64,000 bases of DNA from Desulfurobacterium sp. TC5-1 (GTDB lineage Bacteria; Aquificota; Aquificia; Desulfurobacteriales; Desulfurobacteriaceae): contig NZ_ATXC01000002.1 of the NCBI RefSeq assembly GCF_000421485.1, positions 146,519 through 210,518 of the forward strand, in the 5' to 3' direction. Under the pieces are notes generated by a model that saw only the letters and a program-made list of their open reading frames with translations, was not told the DNA's origin and made no database searches. Of this stretch, positions 15,233 to 24,584 are shown piece by piece. Positions within the stretch are counted from its first letter, which is position 1. Every line of letters begins with the position of its first letter. A program made the position numbers and the translations under genes.

Positions 15233-16187
15233 AACGGTTTATATATTGACGCAACTCCTCTAAACCTTTTATCAGCTCCTCACAGCTTTTGCTTCGCATT
15301 ACTCTTTCATTTAACTTTGCTTTGCCGCGGATGCCCTTGAAAAGCTGGACTGCTTCCATTTTTATCTCTTTGCAGGCTCTTTCTTTTTCCATAAATTCCC
15401 ACATTAATTTTAGTTCTTCCAAAAGAAATTCTATTCTTTCGCCAAATGTTGCTTTGTAGTCTCTTTTTTCTTTAAATTCTTTAAATATCCAGGGATTTGA
15501 AATGGCGCCTCTGCCTGCCATGACACCGTCACAGCCGGTCTCTTCAAACATTCTCTCTATATCTTTCCAGCTCCAGACATCACCGCTGCCAACAACAGGA
15601 ACAGGTGAAATTTTTTTAAGGTCTCTTATCCTTTCCCACCGTGCCTTTCCTGTGAAAAGTTCCCTTGCAAGCCGCGGATGAAGTGCAATGAGGGAAACAC
15701 CTGCTTCTATCAGTTCTTCGGCTATCTTTTCAAGGTTGTCTTCATGAAAGCCGAGCCTGATTTTGGCAGTAACAGGAACACCGTAAGGTTTAAGGGCATT
15801 AACAGTCTCCCTTACTATCTCCCCCATAATTTCGGGAAACTGGAGAAGGTATCCTGCAGATTTTGCTTTTAAAACCTTTTTAACGGAACAGCCGAAGTTT
15901 ATATCTACAGCATCGGGCTTATACTCCTTTACCACTTTAACAGCAGCTCTTGCTATCTCTTCGGGGTTTCTTCCGTAAAGCTGTAAATGTATCGGCCGCT
16001 CCTCTTCGGTGAAGTAGGCAAGTTCTTTTTCTATTCTTTTAAAAACGATACCGGTAGCGTTCATGAGTTCTGAATAGACCCTGTCGGCACCGAGCCGCCT
16101 GCACAGCCTCCGAAACGCAGAGTGGGTGTATCCTGCCATAGGTGCAAGGATGACTTCTCTTTTTATCTCTAACTTATTCAACTGCAA
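15231..16187 (-). CDS. dus: tRNA-dihydrouridine synthase
   Basis: The 318-residue flavoprotein reduces uridines in tRNA loops to dihydrouridine using FMN and NADPH. The TIM barrel begins with VILAPMAGYTHSAFRRL. The catalytic cysteine lies in NFGCSVKKVLK, and phosphate-binding motifs VVGSGDVWS and MAGRGAISNPW are intact. The C-terminal helical recognition domain follows. It is last in a three-gene minus-strand set and overlaps the radical SAM gene by 14 bases. Its stop codon lies at the junction with the IS remnant, so the insertion event ended just outside the gene. The exact Dus subfamily is uncertain, though the layout is DusB-like. Confidence 0.9.
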   Translation of the reverse strand: MQLNKLEIKREVILAPMAGYTHSAFRRLCRRLGADRVYSELMNATGIVFKRIEKELAYFTEEERPIHLQLYGRNPEEIARAAVKVVKEYKPDAVDINFGCSVKKVLKAKSAGYLLQFPEIMGEIVRETVNALKPYGVPVTAKIRLGFHEDNLEKIAEELIEAGVSLIALHPRLARELFTGKARWERIRDLKKISPVPVVGSGDVWSWKDIERMFEETGCDGVMAGRGAISNPWIFKEFKEKRDYKATFGERIEFLLEELKLMWEFMEKERACKEIKMEAVQLFKGIRGKAKLNERVMRSKSCEELIKGLEELRQYINR

Positions 16188-17022
16188 GCCTCAATCCGAG
16201 TTTTTTTGCGTGGTTGTAAACGGTTAAAAATTCCTCTTCCGTTATCCGCCGCGCTATTTCAGGAAATTCAGATGCCCTGTAAGCGGGAAAGTACTGATCC
16301 ATAACGTTTACGTAAGCACCTTTTCCTATCGTATCTTTTATCCAGTTAAGAATTTCTATGGTGTCACCGGTGTATCCCGGCATGACAAGGTGCCTTATTA
16401 AAACGCCCCTTTTAGCTGTCCCGTCACTGCCGATTTCAAGATTTCCAACCTGACGAAACATTTCCAGAACCGCATCTTTTACAACTTCCGGATAATCCGG
16501 CGCTTTAAGGTATTTAGTTGCAAAATTCCGGTTAAAAGTTTTAATGTCCGGCATGTAGATGTCAACGATACCATCTAACTCTTTTAACGTTTCAACCTTT
16601 TCATAACCTCCGCAGTTGTAAACTACAGGGACGGAAAGGCCTTTCTCTTTCGCCTTTAAAATCGCAGGAACTATAAGGGGAATCTGATGGGTCGGCGTCA
16701 CAAGGTTTATGTTGTGGCACCTGTTTGCCTGAAGGTAGAGCATGATTTCTGTAAGCTCTTCAACCGTTATCTCTTCCCCTTCGCACAGGTGCGAAATGTC
16801 GTAATTCTGACAGAAAACACACCCGAGGTTACAGCCTGAAAAGAATATAGTTCCCGAACCGTAAATACCCGTTAAAACAGGTTCCTCACCGAAGTGGGCA
16901 AAGGCAGAGGCAACCTTCAGTTTAATTCCCGTTTTGCAAAAGCCCTTTTCCTTTTCCCTATCTACGCCGCAGTTTCTGGGACAGATTGTGCAGTTTTTAA
17001 AAGCTTCAGTAGCAAGAATCAA
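16174..17022 (-). CDS. PflX-like radical SAM protein
   Basis: The 282-residue protein has an N-terminal cysteine set (CTICPRNCGVDREKEKGFC) and the radical SAM cluster motif in SGCNLGCVFCQN (CxxxCxxC). This arrangement fits the PflX group (COG1313), relatives of pyruvate formate-lyase activase whose substrate is not settled. A second candidate, the AmmeMemoRadiSam radical SAM enzyme, is longer and differs at the N terminus. It overlaps both neighbours, dus and the decarboxylase gene, by 14 and 17 bases, so the three are co-transcribed. Confidence 0.8.
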   Translation of the reverse strand: MILATEAFKNCTICPRNCGVDREKEKGFCKTGIKLKVASAFAHFGEEPVLTGIYGSGTIFFSGCNLGCVFCQNYDISHLCEGEEITVEELTEIMLYLQANRCHNINLVTPTHQIPLIVPAILKAKEKGLSVPVVYNCGGYEKVETLKELDGIVDIYMPDIKTFNRNFATKYLKAPDYPEVVKDAVLEMFRQVGNLEIGSDGTAKRGVLIRHLVMPGYTGDTIEILNWIKDTIGKGAYVNVMDQYFPAYRASEFPEIARRITEEEFLTVYNHAKKLGLRLAVE

Positions 17023-18163
17023 CCTTAACCTCTCTTAAAATCTCTTCTGGAGAAAGGGGAATTGTTCCGACCTTTTCATTTCCGGGATTAACAACAACCT
17101 GAAGGAACGGTTTATCGGATGTAAAGAACCACTCAAGCTTTTCCTTCAAACCGTCCCTTTTCCATACCGAAGAAGTGTTTTTAAAGCCCATTCCCTTTGC
17201 AACAACCTCAACATCAACCGTTGAAAAGTTAAAGTTCTCCTGATCACCGGTGCTTCCCCACGTTCCGTTATCAACGCAGAAAATTCTAAAGTTTTCCGGT
17301 GCGTAGCTGCTGCACGTTGCAAGCGTTCCCGTGTTCATTAAAAGGGAACCGTCACCGTCTATGGAAATAACGGATCTGCCTGTTGCAACAGAGTATCCAA
17401 GGGCTATTGAGGAAACAAGGCCAAGACTTCCGAGCATGTAAAAAACGGAATTTTCGATACCAAAAAGGTTTTTAAGATGGTAAACTTCCCTTGCCGGGAA
17501 ACCGATGTTTGCAAAAAGAACCGTACCTTTATCTCCCTTTTCCTTCAGGAAAGAGAAAAGTTCCGCCACAGCTTCAAACCTTCTCATGTCGGGATTTTTA
17601 ATACTTTTTTCAACCTTAACAGAAACAACTTTTTCTCTCTCTTTCTCAAATACCGGATTTTTATACTCTTCACCTTCAAAAAGTGCAGGAGAAAGCAGAA
17701 TGGCTATTGGCTCCCTCTTCCTAAAAGCTTCTTCTACAGCTTTTGGAATGATAGGCAGGGCACTCTTATCATAAACCTTTACAACAGGAACACCGCAGGC
17801 TTTAAAAAGGTTTTCCGTAACCTCGCCCATCAAAACCTGAGGAAAAATTTTCTCTTTATAAATACCCCTGTGAGAAACAAAGATGGGAAGGGGAATTCTG
17901 TAAGTCTTTATCAGCGTCATAAGAGCACCGAAAATGTTACCCACACCGGAAGACTGAATGAAAAGAGCATAACGCTTGCCGCCGGCAAAAAGTCCCGCAG
18001 CTATACCTAAACCCTCTTCCTCCCTTGAAAGGTGAATGTGCTTTTTACCGTAAACATCATCAAGTTTAGCCAGTAACGTCTTAACCCTATCACACGGAAG
18101 AGAAAGAACATAATCTATCTTTAAACCTTTCAAAGTACCCGTTATAAATCCCGTAGCTTCCAT
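17006..18163 (-). CDS. Fused ThDP-dependent decarboxylase, sulfopyruvate decarboxylase-like (ComD-ComE)
   Basis: The protein joins two halves that are often separate. The first resembles ComD, with SREEEGLGIAAGL carrying the glutamate that activates thiamine diphosphate, and IQSSGVGN. The second resembles ComE, with the diphosphate-binding motif GDGSLLMNTGTLAT through VDNGTWGSTGDQ. Sulfopyruvate decarboxylase makes sulfoacetaldehyde in coenzyme M synthesis. Fused relatives also act on phosphonopyruvate. No other coenzyme M or phosphonate genes are in the window, so the substrate is open. ATG 18163 is preferred over 18202 because conserved sequence begins there and GAGGTGG precedes it. The length is then 385 residues. 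Confidence 0.75.
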   Translation of the reverse strand: MEATGFITGTLKGLKIDYVLSLPCDRVKTLLAKLDDVYGKKHIHLSREEEGLGIAAGLFAGGKRYALFIQSSGVGNIFGALMTLIKTYRIPLPIFVSHRGIYKEKIFPQVLMGEVTENLFKACGVPVVKVYDKSALPIIPKAVEEAFRKREPIAILLSPALFEGEEYKNPVFEKEREKVVSVKVEKSIKNPDMRRFEAVAELFSFLKEKGDKGTVLFANIGFPAREVYHLKNLFGIENSVFYMLGSLGLVSSIALGYSVATGRSVISIDGDGSLLMNTGTLATCSSYAPENFRIFCVDNGTWGSTGDQENFNFSTVDVEVVAKGMGFKNTSSVWKRDGLKEKLEWFFTSDKPFLQVVVNPGNEKVGTIPLSPEEILREVKVDSCY

Positions 18164-18206
18164 CAACCACCTCACAAGTAGAAAGTGGTTTAATAATAGC
18201 AAAACA

Positions 18207-18235
18207 TTGCAACCGGCAAGAAACTGACATACTAT
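18207..18235 (+). promoter_or_regulatory. Probable sigma-70-type promoter of hslU
   Basis: TTGCAA (18207-18212) and TACTAT (18230-18235) are 17 bases apart, in the divergent spacer before hslU. Transcription would start near 18242, leaving a leader of about 38 bases with an AAGGAGG ribosome site. I looked for a CIRCE-type heat-shock operator and saw none. Confidence 0.5.
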
Positions 18236-18279
18236 CAGTGATAAAATAATTGAGGTTTCATATCAGACAAGGAGGCAGA

Positions 18280-19704
18280 ATGTTTAAGAATATCTTCAGA
18301 AAAAAGGGAAACGAGGAAGGATTTCTGACACCAAAACAGATAGTTGAAGAGCTGGATAAATACATCGTAGGACAGCAGGAAGCAAAGAAAGCGGTTGCCA
18401 TTGCCCTTAGAAACAGGTGGAGAAGGCAAAAACTTCCTGAAGATATGAGAGAAGAAGTTGCGCCCAAAAATATTATTATGATAGGACCTACAGGCGTTGG
18501 AAAAACGGAAATAGCAAGGAGATTGGCAAAGCTTGTAAATGCACCGTTCGTGAAAGTAGAAGCCACAAAGTTTACAGAAGTCGGTTACGTCGGAAGAGAC
18601 GTAGAATCAATGATAAGAGACCTTGTTGAAATAGCGGTTAACATGGTAAAAGAGGAAAAGATAGAAGAGGTAAAGGTAAAGGCGAGAGAACTTGCTTACG
18701 AAAGACTTCTTGACCACATGATACCGGAACAGCCCGCCAAACCTCAATCCCTTGAAACTCTATTTGACGTTTTTCTGCCTTCACAATCAAAGAAAAAAGA
18801 AGAACCATTAGCAAGAGAGATTAAAAAGGAAAGGGAAAGATACCTGAAGCTTTTAAAAGAAGGAAAACTTGATGAAGAAGAGGTTGAGATACCGGTAACC
18901 GTTGAAACACCTGCCAACATAGGCGTAATAGGCATAGGTCCCGGGATGGGAGGCGACGCCGGAAACATTCAGGACATAATTTCCTCGCTCTTTCCAAAGC
19001 CTAAAAAGATGCGAAAAATGAAAGTAAAAGAAGCCCTCAGATACCTTGAACAGGAAGAGGCACAAAAACTGATAGACATGGACGAAGTAATCAAAGAGGC
19101 AATAAATCGCGTTGAAAATCACGGCATCGTTTTCATAGACGAAATAGATAAGGTAGCTGCAAAGGGAAGCGGAAAAGGCCCGGACGTTTCAAGGGAAGGT
19201 GTCCAGAGAGATCTGCTGCCGATAGTAGAAGGCTCAAAAGTGCCAACAAAATACGGCCTGATAAAGACAGACCACATACTATTCATAGCGGCCGGTGCTT
19301 TCCACATAGCAAAACCTTCTGACCTGCTACCGGAACTTCAGGGAAGATTCCCGATAAGGGTAGAACTAAAACCGCTCACAAAAGAAGATTTCATAAGAAT
19401 CCTGACGGAACCGAAAAACGCACTAACAAAACAGTACACTGAACTTCTTAAAACGGAAGGCGTTGAAATAGAATTTACAGAAGACGGCATCGAAGAGATA
19501 GCTAAAATGGCGGAAGAGGCAAATACAAAAGCCGAAAACATCGGCGCAAGAAGACTTCACACCGTACTTGAAAGACTCCTTGAAGACATATCATTCAACG
19601 CACCCGAAATGAAAGGACAAAAGGTCATAATAAACAGAGAATACGTAAAAGAAAGACTCGGCAACATTATAGAAGACGAAGATCTTACAAGATACATACT
19701 GTGA
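18280..19704 (+). CDS. hslU: HslU, ATPase subunit of the HslUV protease
   Basis: The 474-residue AAA+ unfoldase starts with the HslU pattern [16 protein letters not shown], has Walker [10 protein letters not shown], the pore-loop region [10 protein letters not shown], a charged I-domain (about residues 110-240), Walker [10 protein letters not shown], and the C-terminal end that docks into HslV (EDLTRYIL). It unfolds proteins and feeds them into the HslV chamber. ATG 18280 sits five bases after AAGGAGG, so the longer frame from TTG 18250 is rejected. No hslV lies beside it, unlike in most bacteria, and the next gene is a peptidase of another family. Confidence 0.95.
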   Translation: MFKNIFRKKGNEEGFLTPKQIVEELDKYIVGQQEAKKAVAIALRNRWRRQKLPEDMREEVAPKNIIMIGPTGVGKTEIARRLAKLVNAPFVKVEATKFTEVGYVGRDVESMIRDLVEIAVNMVKEEKIEEVKVKARELAYERLLDHMIPEQPAKPQSLETLFDVFLPSQSKKKEEPLAREIKKERERYLKLLKEGKLDEEEVEIPVTVETPANIGVIGIGPGMGGDAGNIQDIISSLFPKPKKMRKMKVKEALRYLEQEEAQKLIDMDEVIKEAINRVENHGIVFIDEIDKVAAKGSGKGPDVSREGVQRDLLPIVEGSKVPTKYGLIKTDHILFIAAGAFHIAKPSDLLPELQGRFPIRVELKPLTKEDFIRILTEPKNALTKQYTELLKTEGVEIEFTEDGIEEIAKMAEEANTKAENIGARRLHTVLERLLEDISFNAPEMKGQKVIINREYVKERLGNIIEDEDLTRYIL

Positions 19705-19717
19705 ATCTGGAGAAAGC

Positions 19718-20734
19718 ATGCTTGAAAGGATAGCCGCAAAGATAAAAAAGTACGGTGATCTTTTAATAACCATTGATGGAAAGGAACGGTTCTATCTCAC
19801 AAAGTTTCCGTCGTCATTTGGCGTCGTGGTTATCACAGCAGAAGGTGAAGGCTTTTTCTTCACCGATAAACGCTACCTTAACGCTGCAAGAGAAAGAGCA
19901 AAAAAGTTCAACGTTTTAGAGTGGAAAAGCTTTGAAAACCTGAAAGAAATTTTCGGGAACAGGAAGGTAATAGTTGACGGCGAAAGAGTAACGTTAAAAC
20001 AGTTTAACGAAATAGAAAAACACTTTGAAACCACCACGGTCAACGGCTTTTTGAAAGAGTTTCGCGTGGTAAAAACGGAAGAAGAGATCTGCGCCATAGC
20101 CCGTGCAGTTGCCATTGCCGAACAGTCATTAAGGGACGTTCTGCACCTTTTAAAACCGGGTATAACAGAGTATCAGTTCAGAAAAGAGTTAGTAAACAGA
20201 ATGTTTCACTACGGCAGCGAAGAATCGTTTGAGACGATAGTCGCATCCGGGAAAGGTGCATCTATTCCTCACTGGAAAACCTCTCATAAAGAGGTAAAGG
20301 ACGGTGATGTTGTTATTGTTGATTTCGGTTCAATTTTCGGCGGCTATCTTTCAGACATAACAAGAACTTTTCTTATAGGAAACGTTTCTTACGAACTTAA
20401 AAAGATTTACAATATAACCCTTGAAGCTCAATTAAAAGGAATAGAAGCAGCAAAATCGGGCATGCCCTGCCGCGAAGTTGATAAAATAGTAAGAGATTTC
20501 ATCACTGAAAAGGGATACGGTGACTACTTTGTCCACGGTACGGGACACGGAATAGGCGTTGAAATCCACGAAGCACCAACGTTAAGCCCGAAATCAAATG
20601 AGATTTTAAAGAAAAACAGCGTTGTAACGGTAGAACCGGGTATATACATACCCGAACTTGGCGGCGTAAGAATTGAAGATGATGTTTTAGTAAGAGAGGA
20701 CGGAGGTTATTCACTTATAACCCTTCAAAAGTAA
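19718..20734 (+). CDS. M24 metallopeptidase, Xaa-Pro aminopeptidase type
   Basis: The 338-residue protein has a creatinase-like N-terminal domain and a pita-bread M24 catalytic domain. All five metal ligands are visible: aspartates in VIVDFGS and LSDITRTF, histidine in HGTGHGIG, and glutamates in TVEPGIYI and VRIEDDVLV. Such enzymes remove N-terminal residues ahead of proline (PepP) or split X-Pro dipeptides (PepQ). The two are not separable by eye. It follows hslU after 13 bases, so the pair may together turn over peptides. Confidence 0.9.
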   Translation: MLERIAAKIKKYGDLLITIDGKERFYLTKFPSSFGVVVITAEGEGFFFTDKRYLNAARERAKKFNVLEWKSFENLKEIFGNRKVIVDGERVTLKQFNEIEKHFETTTVNGFLKEFRVVKTEEEICAIARAVAIAEQSLRDVLHLLKPGITEYQFRKELVNRMFHYGSEESFETIVASGKGASIPHWKTSHKEVKDGDVVIVDFGSIFGGYLSDITRTFLIGNVSYELKKIYNITLEAQLKGIEAAKSGMPCREVDKIVRDFITEKGYGDYFVHGTGHGIGVEIHEAPTLSPKSNEILKKNSVVTVEPGIYIPELGGVRIEDDVLVREDGGYSLITLQK

Positions 20735-20747
20735 TAGGGAGGTTTTA

Positions 20748-21482
20748 ATGGCAAAAAGCATCGATTTAAGCGGTAAAGTTGCCCTCGTAACAGGCGGCAC
20801 AAGAGGTATAGGAAGGGCAATAGCTGTTGCTCTTAAAAGTGCAGGTGCAATAGTCTATATCACGGGAACAAACGAAGAGAGAACAAAGCAAGCCGCAGAA
20901 GAGATAGGCGTAAACGGCGTGAAGATGAATGTCTGCGACAGAGAAGAGGTCAAAAAAGTTGTTTCAGAGATAGCGGAAAAAGAGGGAAAAATAGACATTC
21001 TCATAAACAACGCCGGCATTACAAGGGACACCCTTTTTATGAGAATGAAGGATGAAGATTGGGATGCAGTAATAGAAACAAACCTCACAGGCATCTACAA
21101 TGTAACAAGGCAGGTAGTCCCCCTTATGATGAAAAAGAAAACCGGCTCCATCGTCAACATCTCCTCTGTCGTTGGATTCACAGGAAACCCGGGACAGGTT
21201 AACTACTCATCTACAAAAGCAGCACTTGTTGGATTTACGAAATCCTTGGCAAAAGAAGTTGCATCTCGGGGAATCCGCGTAAACGCCGTAGCACCGGGAT
21301 ACATAACAACAGACATGACGCAGAAAATACCGGAAAAGGTAAAAGATGCCCTAATAAAGTCCATACCTATGCGCAGAGAAGGTGAACCATCAGAGGTTGC
21401 AGACGCCGTCCTATTTTTAGTGTCAGACATGGCGTCATACATCACAGGCACCACAATTCACGTCAACGGTGGACTTTTCTAA
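20748..21482 (+). CDS. fabG: 3-oxoacyl-[acyl-carrier-protein] reductase
   Basis: The 244-residue short-chain dehydrogenase has the NADP-binding TGGTRGIGRA, the NNAG strand motif, catalytic Ser in SIVNISSVVG and the Tyr-Lys pair in YSSTKAALVG, and ends with the FabG tail TTIHVNGGLF. It reduces 3-oxoacyl-ACP in each cycle of fatty acid synthesis. The immediately following acpP gene, its substrate carrier, confirms the assignment. A GGGAGG ribosome site precedes ATG 20748. Confidence 0.95.
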   Translation: MAKSIDLSGKVALVTGGTRGIGRAIAVALKSAGAIVYITGTNEERTKQAAEEIGVNGVKMNVCDREEVKKVVSEIAEKEGKIDILINNAGITRDTLFMRMKDEDWDAVIETNLTGIYNVTRQVVPLMMKKKTGSIVNISSVVGFTGNPGQVNYSSTKAALVGFTKSLAKEVASRGIRVNAVAPGYITTDMTQKIPEKVKDALIKSIPMRREGEPSEVADAVLFLVSDMASYITGTTIHVNGGLF

Positions 21483-21527
21483 AGTTAGGAATATAATTTC
21501 CACTATCAACTATTTAAGGAGGTTGGC

Positions 21528-21764
21528 ATGGCAGAAAACATCGAAGAAAAGGTGAAAGAACTTATCGCCGATAGACTTGGAGTTGATCCCGAAGAAGTAA
21601 CTCCAGATGCTTCTTTTGTAGAAGACCTCGGCGCAGACTCTCTTGACACAGTTGAGCTCGTTATGGCTCTTGAGGAAGAGTTCGGAATTGAAATTCCTGA
21701 CGAAGACGCTGAAAAGATTCAAACAGTTGGCGACGCCATCGAATACATCAAAAACCACACCTAA
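21528..21764 (+). CDS. acpP: Acyl carrier protein
   Basis: The 78-residue acidic helical protein has the phosphopantetheine attachment serine in [11 protein letters not shown] and the typical N-terminal helix ([15 protein letters not shown]). It carries growing acyl chains for FabG and its partners. An AAGGAGG Shine-Dalgarno lies right before the ATG. The leader between fabG and acpP is 45 bases and holds TATAATTTCCACT-like AT-rich sequence, so an internal promoter is conceivable but not shown. Confidence 0.96.
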   Translation: MAENIEEKVKELIADRLGVDPEEVTPDASFVEDLGADSLDTVELVMALEEEFGIEIPDEDAEKIQTVGDAIEYIKNHT

Positions 21765-21788
21765 AAGTACTCATCTTTTCAAAATTTA

Positions 21789-21806
21789 AGGGGGGAAATC
21801 CCCCCT
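21789..21806 (+). terminator. G6/C6 hairpin after acpP
   Basis: AGGGGGG and CCCCCCT form a 7-base-pair stem with a four-base AAAT loop, 25 bases past the acpP stop. There is no T tract after it on the plus strand, so a classical intrinsic terminator is not fully met. It could act as a transcript-end protector. The gap to the next gene is a further 135 bases without recognisable content. Confidence 0.5.
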
Positions 21807-21941
21807 CCTAACAAAAACCTGCCGAAATCCCATCTTTCTCTTTAAACCATCAGAACTTATTCGTAAAAGCATTCAAAAAAGTTTACAATTTCATATAAAG
21901 TCTATAATTTTCCCCTAAAACTCATCACTATAAGGAGCGTG

Positions 21942-22913
21942 ATGGACGTACTTGTAAGGGACATTTATAAAATGCCGGCAGGGCAGGAGTTTAAGGGCTT
22001 TTTTATAATAGAGAGCGCCGAGATCAAAAAGCACCGAACGGGCGAACCATACTTGAGACTTATCGTTTCTGACAGGACAGGAACTCTTCCAATTCTCTGG
22101 TGGAAGCCGCCAAAGGATGCAGACCTCACAATTTTCAAAAAAGGTGACGTCGTTTTTATTGAAGCTTACGTTGAACTTTTTCAGGGAAACGTCCAGCCAA
22201 AGATAAAATTTATGCGCCACGCAGAAAAAGCCGAATTTAAGAGAGAAAAATTTATAAAGGTAAGCAGGTTTGACGTTGAAGAACAGTTTACAAAGCTGCT
22301 TGAAATTATTGAAACGATAGAAAATCCATACCTGAAAAAACTTCTTGAACTCATATTCTACGACGATGAGATTGCATCAGCATTTATGAAAGCACCAGGT
22401 GGAAAGTTCATCCATCATGCCTCCATCGGTGGTCTTTTAGAACACACTTTAGGGGTTGTTGAAATATGCGAAGTCGTGGCAAAAAGGTATAAAAGCATAG
22501 ACAGAGATCTCCTCATTACTGCTGCAATACTTCATGACATAGGAAAGATAGACGAATACAGCATGGACGTAGCAATTGATAGAACAGACGAAGGAATACT
22601 CTTAGGCCACATTTTCACGGGAAGCGAACTAATCTCTAAAAAAATTGATGAAATAGAAGGATTTCCTAAAACCTTAAAAGTAAAACTGCTCCACTGCATC
22701 CTTTCCCACCACGGTGAGTACGAATTCGGTTCACCAAAAAAACCAAAAACACTCGAGGCGGTAGCTCTCCACTATGCGGACGCCCTCGATTCTAAAGTCA
22801 AAGGATACGAAGAGCACATAGAGAGAGAGCTTGGTGAAGGAAAGGGATGGACAAAGAGACACTTTGCCTATGAAGTTCCTATCTACTTTGACGGGGAGAT
22901 TAGCTATGAGTGA
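21942..22913 (+). CDS. YhaM-like 3'-5' exoribonuclease (OB fold plus HD domain)
   Basis: The protein has an N-terminal OB-fold nucleic-acid-binding domain ([15 protein letters not shown]) and an HD-type phosphohydrolase domain with the metal motif [13 protein letters not shown], preceded by [13 protein letters not shown]. This is the architecture of YhaM, a 3'-5' exonuclease acting on short RNA and DNA. Counting from ATG 21942, it has 323 residues. That start has four bases after AAGGAG, while the GTG at 21939 would be only one base away. The gene ends inside the start of purM (8-base overlap). Confidence 0.85.
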   Translation: MDVLVRDIYKMPAGQEFKGFFIIESAEIKKHRTGEPYLRLIVSDRTGTLPILWWKPPKDADLTIFKKGDVVFIEAYVELFQGNVQPKIKFMRHAEKAEFKREKFIKVSRFDVEEQFTKLLEIIETIENPYLKKLLELIFYDDEIASAFMKAPGGKFIHHASIGGLLEHTLGVVEICEVVAKRYKSIDRDLLITAAILHDIGKIDEYSMDVAIDRTDEGILLGHIFTGSELISKKIDEIEGFPKTLKVKLLHCILSHHGEYEFGSPKKPKTLEAVALHYADALDSKVKGYEEHIERELGEGKGWTKRHFAYEVPIYFDGEISYE

Positions 22914-23940
22914 GAAAAAACTTACATACAAGGACGCTGGCGTTGATATTGAAGCTGGAGACGCACTCGTTGAGAGGATAAAACCTTTCGCGAAAAAAAC
23001 GTTTGACAGTAACGTACTTGCCGGAATAGGCGGTTTTGGTGCAGGATATCTTATACCTGAAGGTTACAAAAAACCCGTTTTAGTTTCCGGAACAGACGGT
23101 GTTGGAACAAAACTTAAAGTTGCCCAGATGGCAAACGTTCACGATACTGTTGGAATTGACCTTGTAGCAATGTGCGTTAACGACATATTGACCGTTGGTG
23201 CAAAACCCCTCTTTTTCCTTGACTACTTCGCAACAGGTAAACTCTCAGTTGACACCGCCGCAGACGTTGTAAAAGGTATAGCAAAGGGATGCGAAATTGC
23301 CGGCTGTGCACTCATCGGTGGCGAAACGGCTGAGATGCCTGACTTTTACCCTGAAGGTGAATATGACCTTGCAGGTTTCGTAGTCGGAATCGTTGACATG
23401 GAAAAGTACATAACCGGCGAAAAGATAAAGCCGGGGAATATTGTTATAGGTATTGCATCATCGGGAATACACAGCAACGGATACTCTTTAGTAAGAAAGC
23501 TCTTCTTTGAAATTCTGAAATTAGACGTAAACGATACCGTTGATGAGTTAGGAAAAAGCGTTGCCGAAATTCTGCTGACACCCACAAAAATATACGTAAA
23601 ATCGATATTAAATCTCCTGTCAAAAGTAAATGTTAAAGGGCTTGCCCACATTACGGGCGGTGGAATACCCGGAAACCTTGTAAGAATTCTTCCAAACGGA
23701 ACAAAAGCCGTAATAGAGAAAGATTCATGGGAAGTTTTGCCAATATTTAAATTCATTCAGGAAAAGGGAAACGTTCCTGAAGAAGAGATGTTTAAAACGT
23801 TCAACATGGGCGTTGGAATGTGTGTGGTAGTTTCACCTGAAGACGTGGAGAAAACACTTGCCGTTCTTAAAGAAGCGGGTGAAAAAGCTTTCATAATAGG
23901 TAAAATAGAGGAAGGAAACAAAAAGGTTGAGATAAAATGA
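22906..23940 (+). CDS. purM: Phosphoribosylformylglycinamidine cyclo-ligase
   Basis: PurM closes the imidazole ring of purine precursors (AIR synthetase, ATP-dependent). The start [18 protein letters not shown], the signature [32 protein letters not shown], and [13 protein letters not shown] are all typical. ATG 22906 is used because the family N terminus begins there. A longer frame from 22831 lies wholly within the previous gene. The 344-residue length is normal. Translation is probably coupled on both sides, overlapping the upstream gene by eight bases and purN by four. Confidence 0.95.
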   Translation: MSEKKLTYKDAGVDIEAGDALVERIKPFAKKTFDSNVLAGIGGFGAGYLIPEGYKKPVLVSGTDGVGTKLKVAQMANVHDTVGIDLVAMCVNDILTVGAKPLFFLDYFATGKLSVDTAADVVKGIAKGCEIAGCALIGGETAEMPDFYPEGEYDLAGFVVGIVDMEKYITGEKIKPGNIVIGIASSGIHSNGYSLVRKLFFEILKLDVNDTVDELGKSVAEILLTPTKIYVKSILNLLSKVNVKGLAHITGGGIPGNLVRILPNGTKAVIEKDSWEVLPIFKFIQEKGNVPEEEMFKTFNMGVGMCVVVSPEDVEKTLAVLKEAGEKAFIIGKIEEGNKKVEIK

Positions 23941-24584
23941 AAATAGCAGTCCTTGCTTCTGGAAGAGGTTCAAATTTTAAGAAAATAGCAGAAGCCGTAG
24001 AGGCAGGAAAAATTCAAGCTGAAATAGCATTGCTTATCACTGACAGAGAAACCGCCGGTGCGATAAATATTGCAAGAGAATTTGGAATAAACATTTGCTA
24101 CCTGCCTTTCAAAAAATTTTCAAATAGAGAAACTTACGATGAAAAAATCGTTTCCATATTAAAACGGGAAGGTGTATCCCTCGTCTGTCTTGCCGGTTAC
24201 ATGAGAATAGTTACGCCAACTTTCGTAAAAGCCTTTGAAAACAGAATAATGAACATACACCCTTCGCTCCTTCCCGCTTTTCCAGGACTTGGCGTTCACA
24301 AAAAAGTTCTGGAATACGGTGCAAAGTTTTCCGGCGCCACAGTCCACTTTATTGATACCGGTGTTGACACAGGTCCAATAATCATTCAGGCGGTTGTACC
24401 TGTAAAGCCGGAAGACACGCCTGACACACTTGCTAATAGAATCTTGGAATGGGAGCACAGAATTTATCCCCAGGCTGTAAAGTGGTTCGTTGAAGGCAGG
24501 ATAACAATCAACGAAAGAAAGGTTACAGTAAAAGGTGCATCCTATGACTCCCCGCCGGTCGTTCCGGCACTGGAGGACTTTTGA
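23937..24584 (+). CDS. purN: Phosphoribosylglycinamide formyltransferase
   Basis: PurN transfers a formyl group from 10-formyltetrahydrofolate to GAR. The N-terminal [12 protein letters not shown], the active-site stretch [14 protein letters not shown] with its catalytic histidine, and VDTGPIIIQ with the aspartate are all present. It overlaps purM by ATGA, a common purMN arrangement. At 215 residues it is slightly longer than average because of a short C-terminal tail. Confidence 0.95.
   Translation: MKIAVLASGRGSNFKKIAEAVEAGKIQAEIALLITDRETAGAINIAREFGINICYLPFKKFSNRETYDEKIVSILKREGVSLVCLAGYMRIVTPTFVKAFENRIMNIHPSLLPAFPGLGVHKKVLEYGAKFSGATVHFIDTGVDTGPIIIQAVVPVKPEDTPDTLANRILEWEHRIYPQAVKWFVEGRITINERKVTVKGASYDSPPVVPALEDF

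Noticed and set aside
17477..18010. 177-residue open frame opposite the ComD-ComE gene
   Set aside because: Antisense shadow of a well-supported gene, with no domain and no credible ribosome site.
21765..21941. A riboswitch or small RNA between acpP and the YhaM-like gene
   Set aside because: Only the G6/C6 hairpin is seen; no conserved riboswitch core or second structured element was recognised.
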